A DNA stretch of 40,321 bases. It comes from a virus. The position numbers were made by a program, and so were the translations under genes. Below, one piece after another: positions 1-7,930 of the stretch (the first letter of the stretch is position 1; each line of letters begins with the position of its first letter). Location: IMG/VR virus record IMGVR_UViG_3300020000_000035, positions 1-40,321 of that record; one strand, written 5' to 3'. A model generated the notes under the pieces. It had not been told where the DNA came from. It did no database searches and saw only the letters and a list, made by a program, of their open reading frames with translations.

Positions 1-142
1 TATTTAGAATGCTTTCAAACATTTCCATCCTGACAGAGGAGGAGATTCTAATTTAATGATGGAACTTAAAAAACAATATGAAGGGTGGAATCCAATCAAT
101 TTTAATTGGCAATCTCAATTCCCAGATAACATAGGATTTAGC
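1..142. repeat. Left copy of terminal overlap
   Basis: Bases 1-142 match 40179-40321 at the other end of the window, except that this copy has CAAAC where the right copy has CAAAAC (around base 17-20). The match shows that the window is a circular or terminally redundant molecule opened inside a gene, with a unit length of about 40,178 bp. The missing A puts the J-domain reading frame out of register in this copy. The right copy is therefore more likely correct, and this one probably carries an assembly-end error or a real variant. Confidence 0.95.
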
Positions 143-322
143 ACTCAGACAAGGGATTTGCTAAAGAATATGGAGCGCAATACCCAAATTCTTGAAAGGG
201 CAGTGAATTCCAGAGACCTAAGGATTCGTGTACTTGAAAATGAGCTTCAAGTTTTTAATGAAATGAGCTTTATTCAAAAAATACTTTGGTTATTTTTAGG
301 CGACATATACTCAAAATGTTAA
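56..322 (+). CDS. J-domain protein, C-terminal part (gene crosses the window junction)
   Basis: This is the distal part of a 122-residue protein whose true start is at 40133. Only about 88 residues read in frame here, from ATG 56, because the left overlap copy lacks one A. The part seen here holds the end of J-domain helix III (MELKKQYE) and a Trp/Asn/Phe-rich linker. A predicted coiled coil follows (roughly LLKNMERN to ELQVFNE), then a short hydrophobic end. J-domain proteins stimulate the ATPase of DnaK/Hsp70. The coiled coil may allow oligomerisation or binding to a client. The gene lies between the large terminase and the portal, so a role in head assembly or packaging with host DnaK is plausible but not shown. 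ATG 56 is an internal codon rather than the natural start. Confidence 0.8.
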   Translation: MMELKKQYEGWNPINFNWQSQFPDNIGFSTQTRDLLKNMERNTQILERAVNSRDLRIRVLENELQVFNEMSFIQKILWLFLGDIYSKC

Positions 323-356
323 AAACTATATAAGAGAGTTTTTAAAGAGGTGATCC

Positions 357-2384
357 GTGACGAGTGGTATGTTAGAACGATCCCAAGTGGTTCCAAATAT
401 CTATTCTGGATACTACCAGGATGGGAGAAGAGACATAGTAGCAGAGGCTGATAGTAGGTATCAGCAAAATCTTTCTGCATGGCAATTATTCCATTGGGAG
501 CAATTAATTGATAGAAAAGTCTATCTTGGTGACCAAAAATACCTCAATCTATATTCAGGCCTTAGTTATGATCACCAAAAGTTTGTTTTTAACGCTTCTA
601 TGCCTGTGGTCAATATGGTCTGTGGTCGTCAGCGCCAGCATAGAAAAGGAACGCAATTAATACCAGTTCACGGTTCTAGTAGCAGAACAGCTTCACAAGG
701 TACAAAAGTCCTTCAGTCAGCCTATTCAAATGACGATACTTACAATAAATTCAGTTCATGTTTTAAAGAGGCAGCTGGGATAACAGGTCTTTCTTTACTG
801 CATTCATGGATCGATTACAGAAGAGACCCAATTTGCGGAGATCTCAGGACCGAATGTTTCAGCGCTGACATGGTGATGATGGATGCGTTTTGGAGAGAGA
901 TGGATCTCAGTGACTGCCAGTTTATCCGTACACGAAAATACCTCCATAAGCAGCAAGTTAAGCAGATGTTACCAGGCCGTGAGCATGATGTAGACCTACT
1001 TAATGACCAAGCTTATTTTGATACTAAATTTACCTTCATGCCTCAACAATACAACATCAGACGTAAAGACTTCCTCGCATACGATGAATATTGGTATTTA
1101 GCTGATAGAATGGGAACTTTTGTAGTCGATCCTAAAACTTATGAATCAACTGAAGTTTCTCTAACTAAAGAAGAGCTGCAAAGAATCAAGTATCAATATC
1201 CAAATGTGGTTATCGTTCATGAAAAAGTGCCTACAGTCCATCTTGCAATCATTGTTAACAATACTTGCTTCTATGATGGACCCAATCCTCTGGGTATCGA
1301 CATGTACCCTTTTACCCCTTTTGTTGGGTATCATGATTTGGCAAACAATAATTATGCTTTTCGCTATCAAGGGGTGATCCGAAACATTCGGGATAGTCAA
1401 TACCTCCTAAATTACCGAACACAATTAGAAATGGATCTTTTGGCCGCTCAATTCTCTGGGGTGGATGTTGAAGAAGATGCTCTAATTGATGACCAAGATG
1501 CATTCAAGGTAGGGCCTGGTAAGGTAAGATTCTTTAAGAAAGGCCGTTTAGGAGCAGTGAATGACAAACCAGGAGCTAATATTAATCCAGCAAATTTTGC
1601 AGTCACAGAAAGACTCAAAAACAATATCCAGGCAGATGCGGGGGTCACTCCAGAACTTTTGGGACAGGCAGAAGATTCAGATGTTGGAATTACTGAGCAG
1701 TTACGACAAGGAGCAGCGCTTACAACTCTTCAAGAACTATTCGACAACATGGATTTATCACAAAGGAATGCTGGCCGTCTGCATTGGGCAATTATTCAGA
1801 AAAACTATACCTTAGGAAAGATCACGAAAATGATCCAGGAAGTTCCTACAAACGAATTTAGAGATAAATCATTTCAGAAATACGATGCTGTCGTGGCTAA
1901 TGCTCCTCTTACAGATACCACACGTCAGCTTGCATTTAGACAGCGTTACTTCATGTGGAAGGATGGATTCCCAATACCTCCCGATCAAGTTATGGTCGAT
2001 CTCGATATTCAAGACAAAGATCAGCTTATGGAGTCTATCCAACAGCAACAACAAGCCAAACAGCAACAAGAACAGCAAATGGCTGAATTGCAAATGAAGA
2101 ACCAAGAGATCGTGAATGAAAGCCTCCAATCTAAGGCAATGAGTGATCGCAGCTTGGCTAATGAAAGAGAACAGAAAGGTAGATTAGAACAAGTTGAATT
2201 GCTGACTAAGTACAATGAATCTGAGCACATGAAGTCACTTGCTCTACTTGACAAAGCTAAGGCGGCTAAAGAGATAGAATCTATGGGCATTTCTGACTTT
2301 GTTCAGATATTTAGCTTGATAGAAAATATTGTAAATCGTGAAGATGAAAAAAATGTTAAACAACAAGAGGTTACCAATGGGTAA
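357..2384 (+). CDS. Portal protein (P22 gp1-like)
   Basis: Encodes the dodecameric portal ring through which DNA is packaged and ejected, at one capsid vertex. The 675-residue length fits the large P22-type portals. The middle of the protein has the usual portal features: a block around RNIRDSQYLLNYRTQLEMDL, then VTPELLGQ and an ITEQLRQGA helix. The C-terminal 120 residues are Gln/Glu-rich and strongly coiled-coil forming (QQQQQAKQQQEQQMAELQ), like the barrel of P22 portal. The start is taken as GTG 357, because AAAGAGG lies 6 bases upstream; ATG 369 is the alternative. It follows the J-domain gene and overlaps the next small gene by 8 bases. The family assignment rests on length, position and motifs. 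Confidence 0.85.
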   Translation: MTSGMLERSQVVPNIYSGYYQDGRRDIVAEADSRYQQNLSAWQLFHWEQLIDRKVYLGDQKYLNLYSGLSYDHQKFVFNASMPVVNMVCGRQRQHRKGTQLIPVHGSSSRTASQGTKVLQSAYSNDDTYNKFSSCFKEAAGITGLSLLHSWIDYRRDPICGDLRTECFSADMVMMDAFWREMDLSDCQFIRTRKYLHKQQVKQMLPGREHDVDLLNDQAYFDTKFTFMPQQYNIRRKDFLAYDEYWYLADRMGTFVVDPKTYESTEVSLTKEELQRIKYQYPNVVIVHEKVPTVHLAIIVNNTCFYDGPNPLGIDMYPFTPFVGYHDLANNNYAFRYQGVIRNIRDSQYLLNYRTQLEMDLLAAQFSGVDVEEDALIDDQDAFKVGPGKVRFFKKGRLGAVNDKPGANINPANFAVTERLKNNIQADAGVTPELLGQAEDSDVGITEQLRQGAALTTLQELFDNMDLSQRNAGRLHWAIIQKNYTLGKITKMIQEVPTNEFRDKSFQKYDAVVANAPLTDTTRQLAFRQRYFMWKDGFPIPPDQVMVDLDIQDKDQLMESIQQQQQAKQQQEQQMAELQMKNQEIVNESLQSKAMSDRSLANEREQKGRLEQVELLTKYNESEHMKSLALLDKAKAAKEIESMGISDFVQIFSLIENIVNREDEKNVKQQEVTNG

Positions 2385-2589
2385 TAGTTACAAAAATACG
2401 TCCCAAGGTGGTCGTGAAGGTCATGGAAACTCAGGCGCTGATTATAGCAAGATTAAAGAAAACATCGATCCAAAACCTCCTGCTGGAGCTTCAAATAGCT
2501 ACGAAAAAGTAAGAGATAAGATTGATAATAAGGATAGATCTGCTTTAGCTAAGATGCCTTACACACGTGAAAAGATGGCTAATAAATAA
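2377..2589 (+). CDS. Small hydrophilic protein of unknown function
   Basis: A 70-residue protein starting at ATG 2377, with AAGAGG six bases upstream, inside the last codons of the portal gene. It is rich in Gly, Asn, Ser and Lys (GNSYKNTSQGGREGHGNS) and has no hydrophobic core, so it is probably disordered. The tight overlap with the portal gene suggests translational coupling and a minor head role. I do not recognise a family. Confidence 0.7.
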   Translation: MGNSYKNTSQGGREGHGNSGADYSKIKENIDPKPPAGASNSYEKVRDKIDNKDRSALAKMPYTREKMANK

Positions 2590-2628
2590 TTTACTGCATA
2601 GGCGTCTCAGCGATGGGATCTCAAGTAT

Positions 2629-2662
2629 GGCAATAGGTGCAGCCTATGTCTATTGCCCTTTT
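2629..2662 (+). promoter_or_regulatory. Hairpin with short T run in 5' leader
   Basis: GGCAATAG at 2629-2636 pairs perfectly with CTATTGCC at 2650-2657 around a 13-base loop, followed by CTTTT. It lies between two small structural genes, 13 bases before the next start. It could be a weak terminator or attenuator, or a processing hairpin. The T run is short. Confidence 0.4.
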
Positions 2663-2674
2663 AAAGGAAAACAC

Positions 2675-2854
2675 ATGCCAAATATTAAAATAATTCCTGA
2701 AGCAAAAAAACCTTTTGTGCCTAAGAACAAAAACCTTAGTGATACAAGACCACGTTTTACACCTCCAGGCGGTAAACCACCACTTCCTTTACAGGAGTCA
2801 TATAATCGCCAAGGAACAGATGGCGCAAAAGCCAATAAAAAGAACATGGGTTAA
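2675..2854 (+). CDS. Small proline/lysine-rich protein of unknown function
   Basis: A 59-residue protein starting at ATG 2675 with AAAGGA seven bases upstream. It is basic and proline-rich (PRFTPPGGKPPLPL) and likely extended or disordered. An upstream in-frame extension to 2567 has no ribosome binding site and crosses a hairpin, so I chose the shorter start. It sits in the run of very small genes between portal and scaffold. The function is not known. Confidence 0.6.
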   Translation: MPNIKIIPEAKKPFVPKNKNLSDTRPRFTPPGGKPPLPLQESYNRQGTDGAKANKKNMG

Positions 2855-2856
2855 AT

Positions 2857-2994
2857 ATGACTATGATTCCTCCCAGGATTAGAAAATTGCCTGGTCTTCA
2901 CAAACCGAGCTCTGGATATATTGCAAAGCCAAGTCAATCATCGAGCAATAGCAATCGATCTTTGTACATGGGTGGCGCTAAAATGATTAAATAG
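2857..2994 (+). CDS. Very small basic protein of unknown function
   Basis: A 45-residue frame from ATG 2857, two bases after the previous stop, ending at TAG 2992. It is Ser/Asn/Lys-rich (KPSSGYIAKPSQSSSNSNRS) and ends GGAKMIK. The close spacing in a head operon supports a real gene, but its small size and lack of known relatives limit confidence. Confidence 0.5.
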   Translation: MTMIPPRIRKLPGLHKPSSGYIAKPSQSSSNSNRSLYMGGAKMIK

Positions 2995-3020
2995 CATTCA
3001 AAACATAAGGAATCAGACTT

Positions 3021-3188
3021 ATGCAATCAGTAAAGAAAGAGACAGACGGTTTTTTACGTCTCAGAATCACTGAAGAAACTCCCGAAGAAGATTATGAATT
3101 TCGTACAGGTAATGAAAATTCCCTATTTGAATTCCCAGAGGAATTAAGAGAATTTTTAGGAGGACTCAATGGTAAGAAACAGCGTTAA
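3021..3188 (+). CDS. Small acidic protein of unknown function
   Basis: A 55-residue frame starting ATG 3021, with AAGGA nine bases upstream, and ending TAA 3186. It is Glu-rich in the middle (ITEETPEEDYEF), unlike its two basic neighbours. It overlaps the next gene by 20 bases in another frame, as is common for coupled small phage genes. No family recognised. Confidence 0.6.
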   Translation: MQSVKKETDGFLRLRITEETPEEDYEFRTGNENSLFEFPEELREFLGGLNGKKQR

Positions 3189-3630
3189 GACTTATGGCGA
3201 GCTCATGTTAGAAGCTCGTGCAAAGAACGATAGACAAGAAGTTGGAGAAACTCTTGAGCCTTTGATGGAAAAGTTCAATCTAATCATCGAGGAAGCTGTC
3301 CAAGGAAACTACGATAAAGGCATTCGTGGTGACTATTACATTCACATTTGGGTAACAAAAGAGCCCTATGCACAAAATTCCCTACATATTTACCCGCAGT
3401 GTCGTCGTACTCGACCAAGTCCATATCAAGGCAATGACCATTATCTTTGGTCTGTCAAGGACGGAGGCAAAGTTAACTTTGAATGGTGCATACCAAAGAA
3501 GGAGGTGCTTACGTACATACTCAAGCATCCTAATGAGTTTGACCCCAAGTATGTAGGAATGCTGAGACGTTATGTTGCTGATAAGCTTGAGAAGATAGAG
3601 GATTACCTAGTCGGTGGGAAGATCGGTTAG
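3169..3630 (+). CDS. Hypothetical protein between portal and scaffold
   Basis: A 153-residue protein with a strong ribosome binding site (TTAGGAGG) before ATG 3169. It is soluble, with mixed charge and no membrane segment. It contains a Tyr/Trp-rich middle (GDYYIHIWVTKEPY, NDHYLWSVKDGG) and an amphipathic C-terminal helix. Its position before scaffold and capsid suggests a head-associated or accessory role. I do not recognise the family. Its stop overlaps the end of the convergent minus-strand gene by 4 bases. Confidence 0.75.
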   Translation: MVRNSVKTYGELMLEARAKNDRQEVGETLEPLMEKFNLIIEEAVQGNYDKGIRGDYYIHIWVTKEPYAQNSLHIYPQCRRTRPSPYQGNDHYLWSVKDGGKVNFEWCIPKKEVLTYILKHPNEFDPKYVGMLRRYVADKLEKIEDYLVGGKIG

Positions 3631-3797
3631 TCCAAGTCCTCCCTTCTGATTCTTCTTGATCTTAGAAATTTAATCTCATTTGCCAAAGTATAGAGAGCCT
3701 TAGCAAAATTTAGAGGCTGTATTTCTCCATTTCTTATTAGTTCAAGTTTATTTATCAGTTGCTCGAGAGTATAAAGCTCTCTTGATGAATCATCCAT
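3627..3797 (-). CDS. Small helical protein, minus-strand insert (third gene)
   Basis: A 56-residue frame on the minus strand starting at 3797, with GAGGAAGA just upstream, and overlapping the end of the preceding minus gene by 8 bases. It is predicted to be almost all helix (LEQLINKLELIRNG, ALYTLANEIKFLRSRR) with a basic tail. It is the last gene of a three-gene minus-strand unit placed inside the plus-strand head operon. The function is unknown. Confidence 0.65.
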   Translation of the reverse strand: MDDSSRELYTLEQLINKLELIRNGEIQPLNFAKALYTLANEIKFLRSRRIRREDLD

Positions 3798-4197
3798 TCT
3801 TCCTCTTCTTTCTAGCTTCCATTATTGCCTTGAATCTTTTTTTTTCCAGTATTCCAATTTTTAGTTCAAAAACCATTGGCTCGGGTTTCCAAGTTAAAAT
3901 TGGTTGGTCGAAAAGATGGGTTTTTCCATAAAGTTTTCTAACGTGTGTAAGAATAGCCCCCATTAAAGATAATCCATTATGGAACCCAGGATCATCATAT
4001 TTGTAAGGAGTATCTAATCCCTGTATATTAAAAATTAGGAAGTTACTTGAAGCCATCTCCATTGGAATAAATTTTACATTCCCCAATTTGATTCGAAGAA
4101 AGCTATCTGAATAACATGGGAATCCTAGCAACAGATTAGGGCCTATTTTTTCATCTCCATCCAAGTCTTCATCTGATTTAATAGTGGAGTCAGGCAT
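3790..4197 (-). CDS. Hypothetical protein, minus-strand insert (second gene)
   Basis: A 135-residue protein with an acidic N-terminus (SDEDLDGDEK) and a very basic C-terminus (EARKKRKNG). The middle looks like a compact mixed alpha/beta domain. Its start at 4197 has GAGGAAG upstream and overlaps the preceding minus gene by 55 bases. No catalytic motif was recognised. The three overlapping genes form an operon that would transcribe against the head genes, which suggests acquired cargo with its own promoter near 4330-4400. Confidence 0.7.
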   Translation of the reverse strand: MPDSTIKSDEDLDGDEKIGPNLLLGFPCYSDSFLRIKLGNVKFIPMEMASSNFLIFNIQGLDTPYKYDDPGFHNGLSLMGAILTHVRKLYGKTHLFDQPILTWKPEPMVFELKIGILEKKRFKAIMEARKKRKNG

Positions 4198-4328
4198 TTT
4201 ATCACTTCCTCGTCAGGTTTGACTTTATACTCTATAAGAAAACCTATCGTAGATTCAATTGTAAAAATAAGATTACCCATTTTTTCCGCGGCCATCATGT
4301 AAGTCATGGTATCTATGTCAGGCTGCAT
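4143..4328 (-). CDS. Small hypothetical protein, minus-strand insert (first gene)
   Basis: A 61-residue protein starting at 4328 with AAGGTG seven bases upstream. It is helical and Met-rich (MTYMMAAEKMGNL), without a clear membrane segment. An AT-rich stretch with a TATAAA-like -10 lies on its 5' side, between it and the scaffold gene that reads the other way. The function is unknown. Confidence 0.65.
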   Translation of the reverse strand: MQPDIDTMTYMMAAEKMGNLIFTIESTIGFLIEYKVKPDEEVIKCLTPLLNQMKTWMEMKK

Positions 4329-4448
4329 GTATCACCTTAAAATTTTATATTGTTAGTAAATTTCGCTTTTGTATATATGCAAGGTATCGAATGTAATAAT
4401 TCGCTACAAGGCGCAAAAAAGAGATCTCGCCAGTCTCAAAGGAAATGC

Positions 4449-5165
4449 ATGAGTTTATCAGAAGAGACCCAAGCTCCTGAAGTGGTCGATCAGGCTGTAG
4501 AAACCCATGAAAAGAAGTCTCCGCAAGAAAGTTTTGCAGAGCTTCGTCAGGCTAAAGAACAACTTGAACGTCAGCTATGGCAGGCGCAGCAAGAGAAAGA
4601 GTTTTATGAAAAGCAGATGAACCAAAGAGTTCAACCTGTGGCTCAGCCGACTCAAGAAGAAGAATTTGATTATAGATCGCTAGAACAAGAAGAATTCCCA
4701 GACGGGAAGAAGCTTGTAAAAGCTCTCAATTCGTTCAACAAGAAATTGTCGACGTATGAGAAGCAGCTAGCAGAGAAAGATCAGAAGATTCAGATCCTCG
4801 AAACTGCAACTGAATTCCCTGACTTTAAAGACGTTGTTACGCCTGAGAATATTGAAAAATATATTAAATCAGACGAAGACAACCGTGAGGCTGTTCAGAC
4901 TGCTAAAAATCCTTTGAGAAAGGTCTATAATCTCATTAAAAAGAGCGCCGCTTATCAAGCTGATAAGGCCGAAAAGGTAGCGAAAGATAAACCAATCTCG
5001 CAGGAACAAAGGCGAGTAGACGAAAAGGAAGGTAAACCGAAACTGGGAAGCTTAGGAGTTAGATCCGAAGCAGTGACAGTTGCGGCGAAAATGTCCAATT
5101 CAACTATGACCAAAGATCAGAAAAACGCTCTTTGGAAGGAAACTTTGGCAGCTGCACGACGCTGA
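4449..5165 (+). CDS. Scaffolding protein (predicted)
   Basis: A 238-residue acidic, Gln/Glu-rich protein with a long coiled coil (roughly residues 20-60 and 85-130) and a basic C-terminal part. It lies directly before the major capsid gene. These are the usual marks of a phage scaffolding protein, which guides capsid assembly and then leaves or is cut. The start is ATG 4449, with AAAGGA six bases upstream; the longer frame from 4350 would begin at TTG without a ribosome binding site. The call rests on composition, coiled coil and synteny. Confidence 0.75.
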   Translation: MSLSEETQAPEVVDQAVETHEKKSPQESFAELRQAKEQLERQLWQAQQEKEFYEKQMNQRVQPVAQPTQEEEFDYRSLEQEEFPDGKKLVKALNSFNKKLSTYEKQLAEKDQKIQILETATEFPDFKDVVTPENIEKYIKSDEDNREAVQTAKNPLRKVYNLIKKSAAYQADKAEKVAKDKPISQEQRRVDEKEGKPKLGSLGVRSEAVTVAAKMSNSTMTKDQKNALWKETLAAARR

Positions 5166-5192
5166 TCTTCGTCTTAACGTGGAGTTAAGACA

Positions 5193-6155
5193 ATGTCAGG
5201 TCCTACAACAACCAGCATTCTTCCTCCAGCTGTTCAACAACAGCTGTCTATGAAGTTACTTGCTCGTCCTATGCCTGATTTGATCCATACTACAATGGGC
5301 TATCCTATTACTATGGACCAACAAGCAGGCGATATACTACGAAGACGTAGATATCAAAACCTCCTTACTGCACCTGTTCCGCTCGGAAATGGAATCGTAG
5401 ATCCTCCAGCTCAACAGTTAACCGCTCTTGATATCGATGCTAGAATTGATTGGTATGGTACTTACCTGATTCTTCAGGAACAAGTCATGCTTATTAACGA
5501 AGACCCTGTGCTAAATTCTGCCGTTTCTACTTTAGGCCAGTCCTTAAGAGAAACTGAAGATCAGCTAGCCAGATCGATGATGGAAGGCGGGGCGCCTCCT
5601 ATAAATTGCACTTCGGGAACGAATGGCGATAACCCAACAAACATATCTCCTTTGGACTGCTCTAAAGCCGTACGATTACTTCGTACAGCTAACGCTCAGT
5701 TCATCCAAGATATTATTGAGGGTGAAAATAAATTCGGTACTGCTCCAGTCCGTACAGCATTCTTTGGCCTGGGCCATACGAATCTGTCTGCCGATTTGGA
5801 TCAGATGCTTGGATTTATCAACGTTGCCAACTACGCAAACAACAGCAATCTGTTGCAAGCAGAATGGGGATCTGTTCGAAACATTCGTTTCTTACTATCT
5901 TCAGTGGGTTCAATCACACCAAATGCTTCAGCAAACCTAGAAGACGTTTACAACATCTTCTTACCAGGTCAAGAAAGCTATGACATGGTTGATCTAGACG
6001 GTTATTCCGCTCAGTTCATCTATGCACCACCTGAAATCGCTTCTCCTCGTTTGAGACTTTATCAAACAGCAGGCTGGAAGATGGCACAGGTATTCAATAT
6101 TACTAACACCAGCTGGATCGTCAACTTACGTTGCACGCTCGGCGTAGCAATATAA
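5193..6155 (+). CDS. Major capsid protein (HK97 fold, N4 gp56-like family)
   Basis: A 320-residue protein right after the scaffold. The N-terminal third has the layout of the N4 gp56 capsid family. A GDILRRRRYQNL strand is followed by a leader to the loop PLGNGIVDPP. Then come a repeated beta segment (DARIDWYGTYLILQEQVMLI) and a helix beginning EDPVLNSAVSTLGQSLRETEDQLARSMMEG split over two turns. This would be the main shell subunit, about 415 copies in a T=7 head. A ribosome binding site (GTGGAG) precedes ATG 5193. The exact subfamily is uncertain; the capsid role is well supported by context. Confidence 0.82.
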   Translation: MSGPTTTSILPPAVQQQLSMKLLARPMPDLIHTTMGYPITMDQQAGDILRRRRYQNLLTAPVPLGNGIVDPPAQQLTALDIDARIDWYGTYLILQEQVMLINEDPVLNSAVSTLGQSLRETEDQLARSMMEGGAPPINCTSGTNGDNPTNISPLDCSKAVRLLRTANAQFIQDIIEGENKFGTAPVRTAFFGLGHTNLSADLDQMLGFINVANYANNSNLLQAEWGSVRNIRFLLSSVGSITPNASANLEDVYNIFLPGQESYDMVDLDGYSAQFIYAPPEIASPRLRLYQTAGWKMAQVFNITNTSWIVNLRCTLGVAI

Positions 6156-6166
6156 GGCGGTAATAT

Positions 6167-7258
6167 ATGAGTACTCAAATCACAACAGGGCTATTCACAA
6201 ACGTTGCTTCAACACCGTTTTTCATTCCTCTTTCACAAAAGATTGATGAGTTTCGTCTAATCAACTTAACCAGATCTGGAGTAACAGCGGGTGGAGTCGC
6301 AGGTTCTTTAACCTCCGATAGACTAGTTGAAGCATTTTGGTCCAAGTACATGACTGCTGGAACTGCGTTGATCAAGCAACAAGGAACTGTAGCTGGTAAT
6401 TTGGCTCCCTTAAGCAATGGTAATCTAGCACAAAATGGTTTTACCATTTTCAATGCAGCTAACCAGCCTAAAGGACCAAATATCGCTATTGCTTCGTTTG
6501 TTCCTGGAACTACTACTGTTTTTACAACAGGTGCAGCTCACGGATTTCATGTAGGAGATAACGTACGTATTGGAGATTTAACAAGTGCGCCAGAACTTGG
6601 TGGACTAGTTATGACAGTGACAGCGGTTGGTAGCCCAACTACTTTCACGACTCTTCTAAATTCAACAAACTCTCTTACTTCGGTAGGCGTAGTGTTTAAG
6701 GTTGGCAATGCAAATATGCCTCCTCCTTCACTTTACTACCCAGAATGGAGAGCCATTGCAAGTATTTCACTTGCTAATCCAATGGTTGTCACTTTATTGG
6801 TACGTCAAAACTACCAAGTGGGTGATGTGGTTAGATTCAGCATTCCTTCAGTCTTTGGAATGACTCAATTGAACACAACTTCCAATGGATTACCTGTGCA
6901 ATTCACTGTATCCGCAGTTAACAATGCCATCGGTGTTCAAACAGTAACGTTTGAAAACGTGGATAGCACTGCATTTACAGCATTTGCATGGCCTGTTGCG
7001 GCTAATTATCCGCTACAGCTTCCTGTAATGATTCCTCAAGGTGAAGGTAACACGAACAATTTCGTGATCACTCCACCTAGTCCATTGCCTTATGGAAACC
7101 AAAACATTCTTGGATTTGCACGTCAAAACCTAGGACAAAACGGTATCTTAATCGGCGCTGGAGACGGAACAAATGCCACTACTACAGGTGGTATTATCGG
7201 AAGTACGGTAGACGTTTGGGAATGGCGAGCAATCACAAGTTTGCAAACCTTTCCTTGA
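6167..7258 (+). CDS. Head or virion surface protein with two HGF/GD-type beta modules
   Basis: A 363-residue Thr/Asn/Gly-rich beta protein immediately downstream of the capsid gene. Its middle carries two copies of a small beta module, with a signature like AAHGFHVGDNVRIG (about residues 105-180) and QNYQVGDVVRFSIP (about residues 205-265). This resembles the FCCH-like fold seen in many phage structural proteins. The C-terminal part (SPLPYGNQN) is shared with the gene at 7931. It may decorate or plug the head. The unit ends at a strong terminator, so it should be co-transcribed with the capsid gene. Confidence 0.65.
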   Translation: MSTQITTGLFTNVASTPFFIPLSQKIDEFRLINLTRSGVTAGGVAGSLTSDRLVEAFWSKYMTAGTALIKQQGTVAGNLAPLSNGNLAQNGFTIFNAANQPKGPNIAIASFVPGTTTVFTTGAAHGFHVGDNVRIGDLTSAPELGGLVMTVTAVGSPTTFTTLLNSTNSLTSVGVVFKVGNANMPPPSLYYPEWRAIASISLANPMVVTLLVRQNYQVGDVVRFSIPSVFGMTQLNTTSNGLPVQFTVSAVNNAIGVQTVTFENVDSTAFTAFAWPVAANYPLQLPVMIPQGEGNTNNFVITPPSPLPYGNQNILGFARQNLGQNGILIGAGDGTNATTTGGIIGSTVDVWEWRAITSLQTFP

Positions 7259-7268
7259 TCGGTAGATG

Positions 7269-7300
7269 AAGGGTAGGGACAAATTGTCCTTGCCCTTTTT
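7269..7300 (+). terminator. Rho-independent terminator after the capsid operon
   Basis: AAGGG, TAG and GGACA (7269-7281) pair with TGTCC, TTG and CCCTT (7285-7297) to give a 13-bp stem with two wobble pairs and a 3-base loop, followed directly by a T run to 7300. It sits 10 bases after the stop of the head surface gene and closes the capsid transcript. It may be leaky, as the next structural gene starts only 26 bases later. Confidence 0.85.
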
Positions 7301-7325
7301 ATTTAAAAGAAATAAGTGAGGCAAC

Positions 7326-7901
7326 ATGGCTAAAAAGCAAAAAAGTGAAAAAGAAGAATTAACATTAGGAGAGTCAATGAGTGGAGAGCAAACCCTTGAG
7401 GCCGTCCAGCAAGAAATCGATAAAGCTCGCATTGAACTTGAGAATACCAAGCGCGAAATTGAAGAGAAAAAGTTGGAACTCAAACGATCTCCAGGAAGAG
7501 AAATCTCCGAGCAAGAAAAAGAAATCATGAATAGACAGGTTGGAGTGGCTTCGAGTAGAACAGCACTTCAAGACAAGATTGCAAAACAACAAGCTTATGA
7601 CAGCGAATTGGTTACTGGTAAATTCATGAATAGAAGAGCTCCTGGACAATCCGTTAAGCTTCCCTACATTAAATACGCTACCGACCCAGTTAAATGGTAT
7701 CCGCTTGAAGATGGAAAGACTTATACGATTCCTAGAGGATTTGCAGATCAACTAAATGGAGGAAGTGACGATGATCCATGCTATTACACACCACAATTTG
7801 TTCAAAAATCTGGTGAGATGGACCCTAATAAACCTAGTTCTGCGATTCATTCTGTGGACTCTAGCAATAAAAAATACGCTTTTACGCCGATAAATTTCTA
7901 A
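7326..7901 (+). CDS. Structural protein with N-terminal coiled coil, unknown role
   Basis: A 191-residue protein starting ATG 7326. Residues 1-90 are Lys/Glu-rich and predicted coiled coil (EAVQQEIDKARIELENTK). The C-terminal half is a compact domain with KLPYIKYATDPVKWYPLEDG and a PRGFADQLNGG turn. The layout suggests a virion linker or chaperone between capsid and adaptor genes. I do not recognise the family. The stop codon overlaps the first base of a 19-bp palindrome. Confidence 0.7.
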   Translation: MAKKQKSEKEELTLGESMSGEQTLEAVQQEIDKARIELENTKREIEEKKLELKRSPGREISEQEKEIMNRQVGVASSRTALQDKIAKQQAYDSELVTGKFMNRRAPGQSVKLPYIKYATDPVKWYPLEDGKTYTIPRGFADQLNGGSDDDPCYYTPQFVQKSGEMDPNKPSSAIHSVDSSNKKYAFTPINF

Positions 7902-7919
7902 TGTAAAGCGGCTTTACAT
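7901..7919. promoter_or_regulatory. Palindromic repeat, copy 1 (TGTAAAGC-N-GCTTTACA)
   Basis: A perfect 9+1+9 palindrome, ATGTAAAGC-G-GCTTTACAT, between two genes and 11 bases before the next start. Near-identical copies occur at 25507-25525 and 30576-30593. The single central base makes a tight RNA hairpin unlikely, so a dyad DNA site bound by a dimeric regulator is the better reading. Confidence 0.75.
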
Positions 7920-7930
7920 AAAGGATTTCG

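Noticed and set aside
4350-4448. Extended scaffold start at TTG
   Set aside because: There is no binding site. ATG 4449 has AAAGGA six bases upstream.
7901-7919. Palindromes as TyrR boxes
   Set aside because: The TyrR consensus has six bases between the TGTAAA and TTTACA halves; here there are five, and no aromatic amino acid genes are near.
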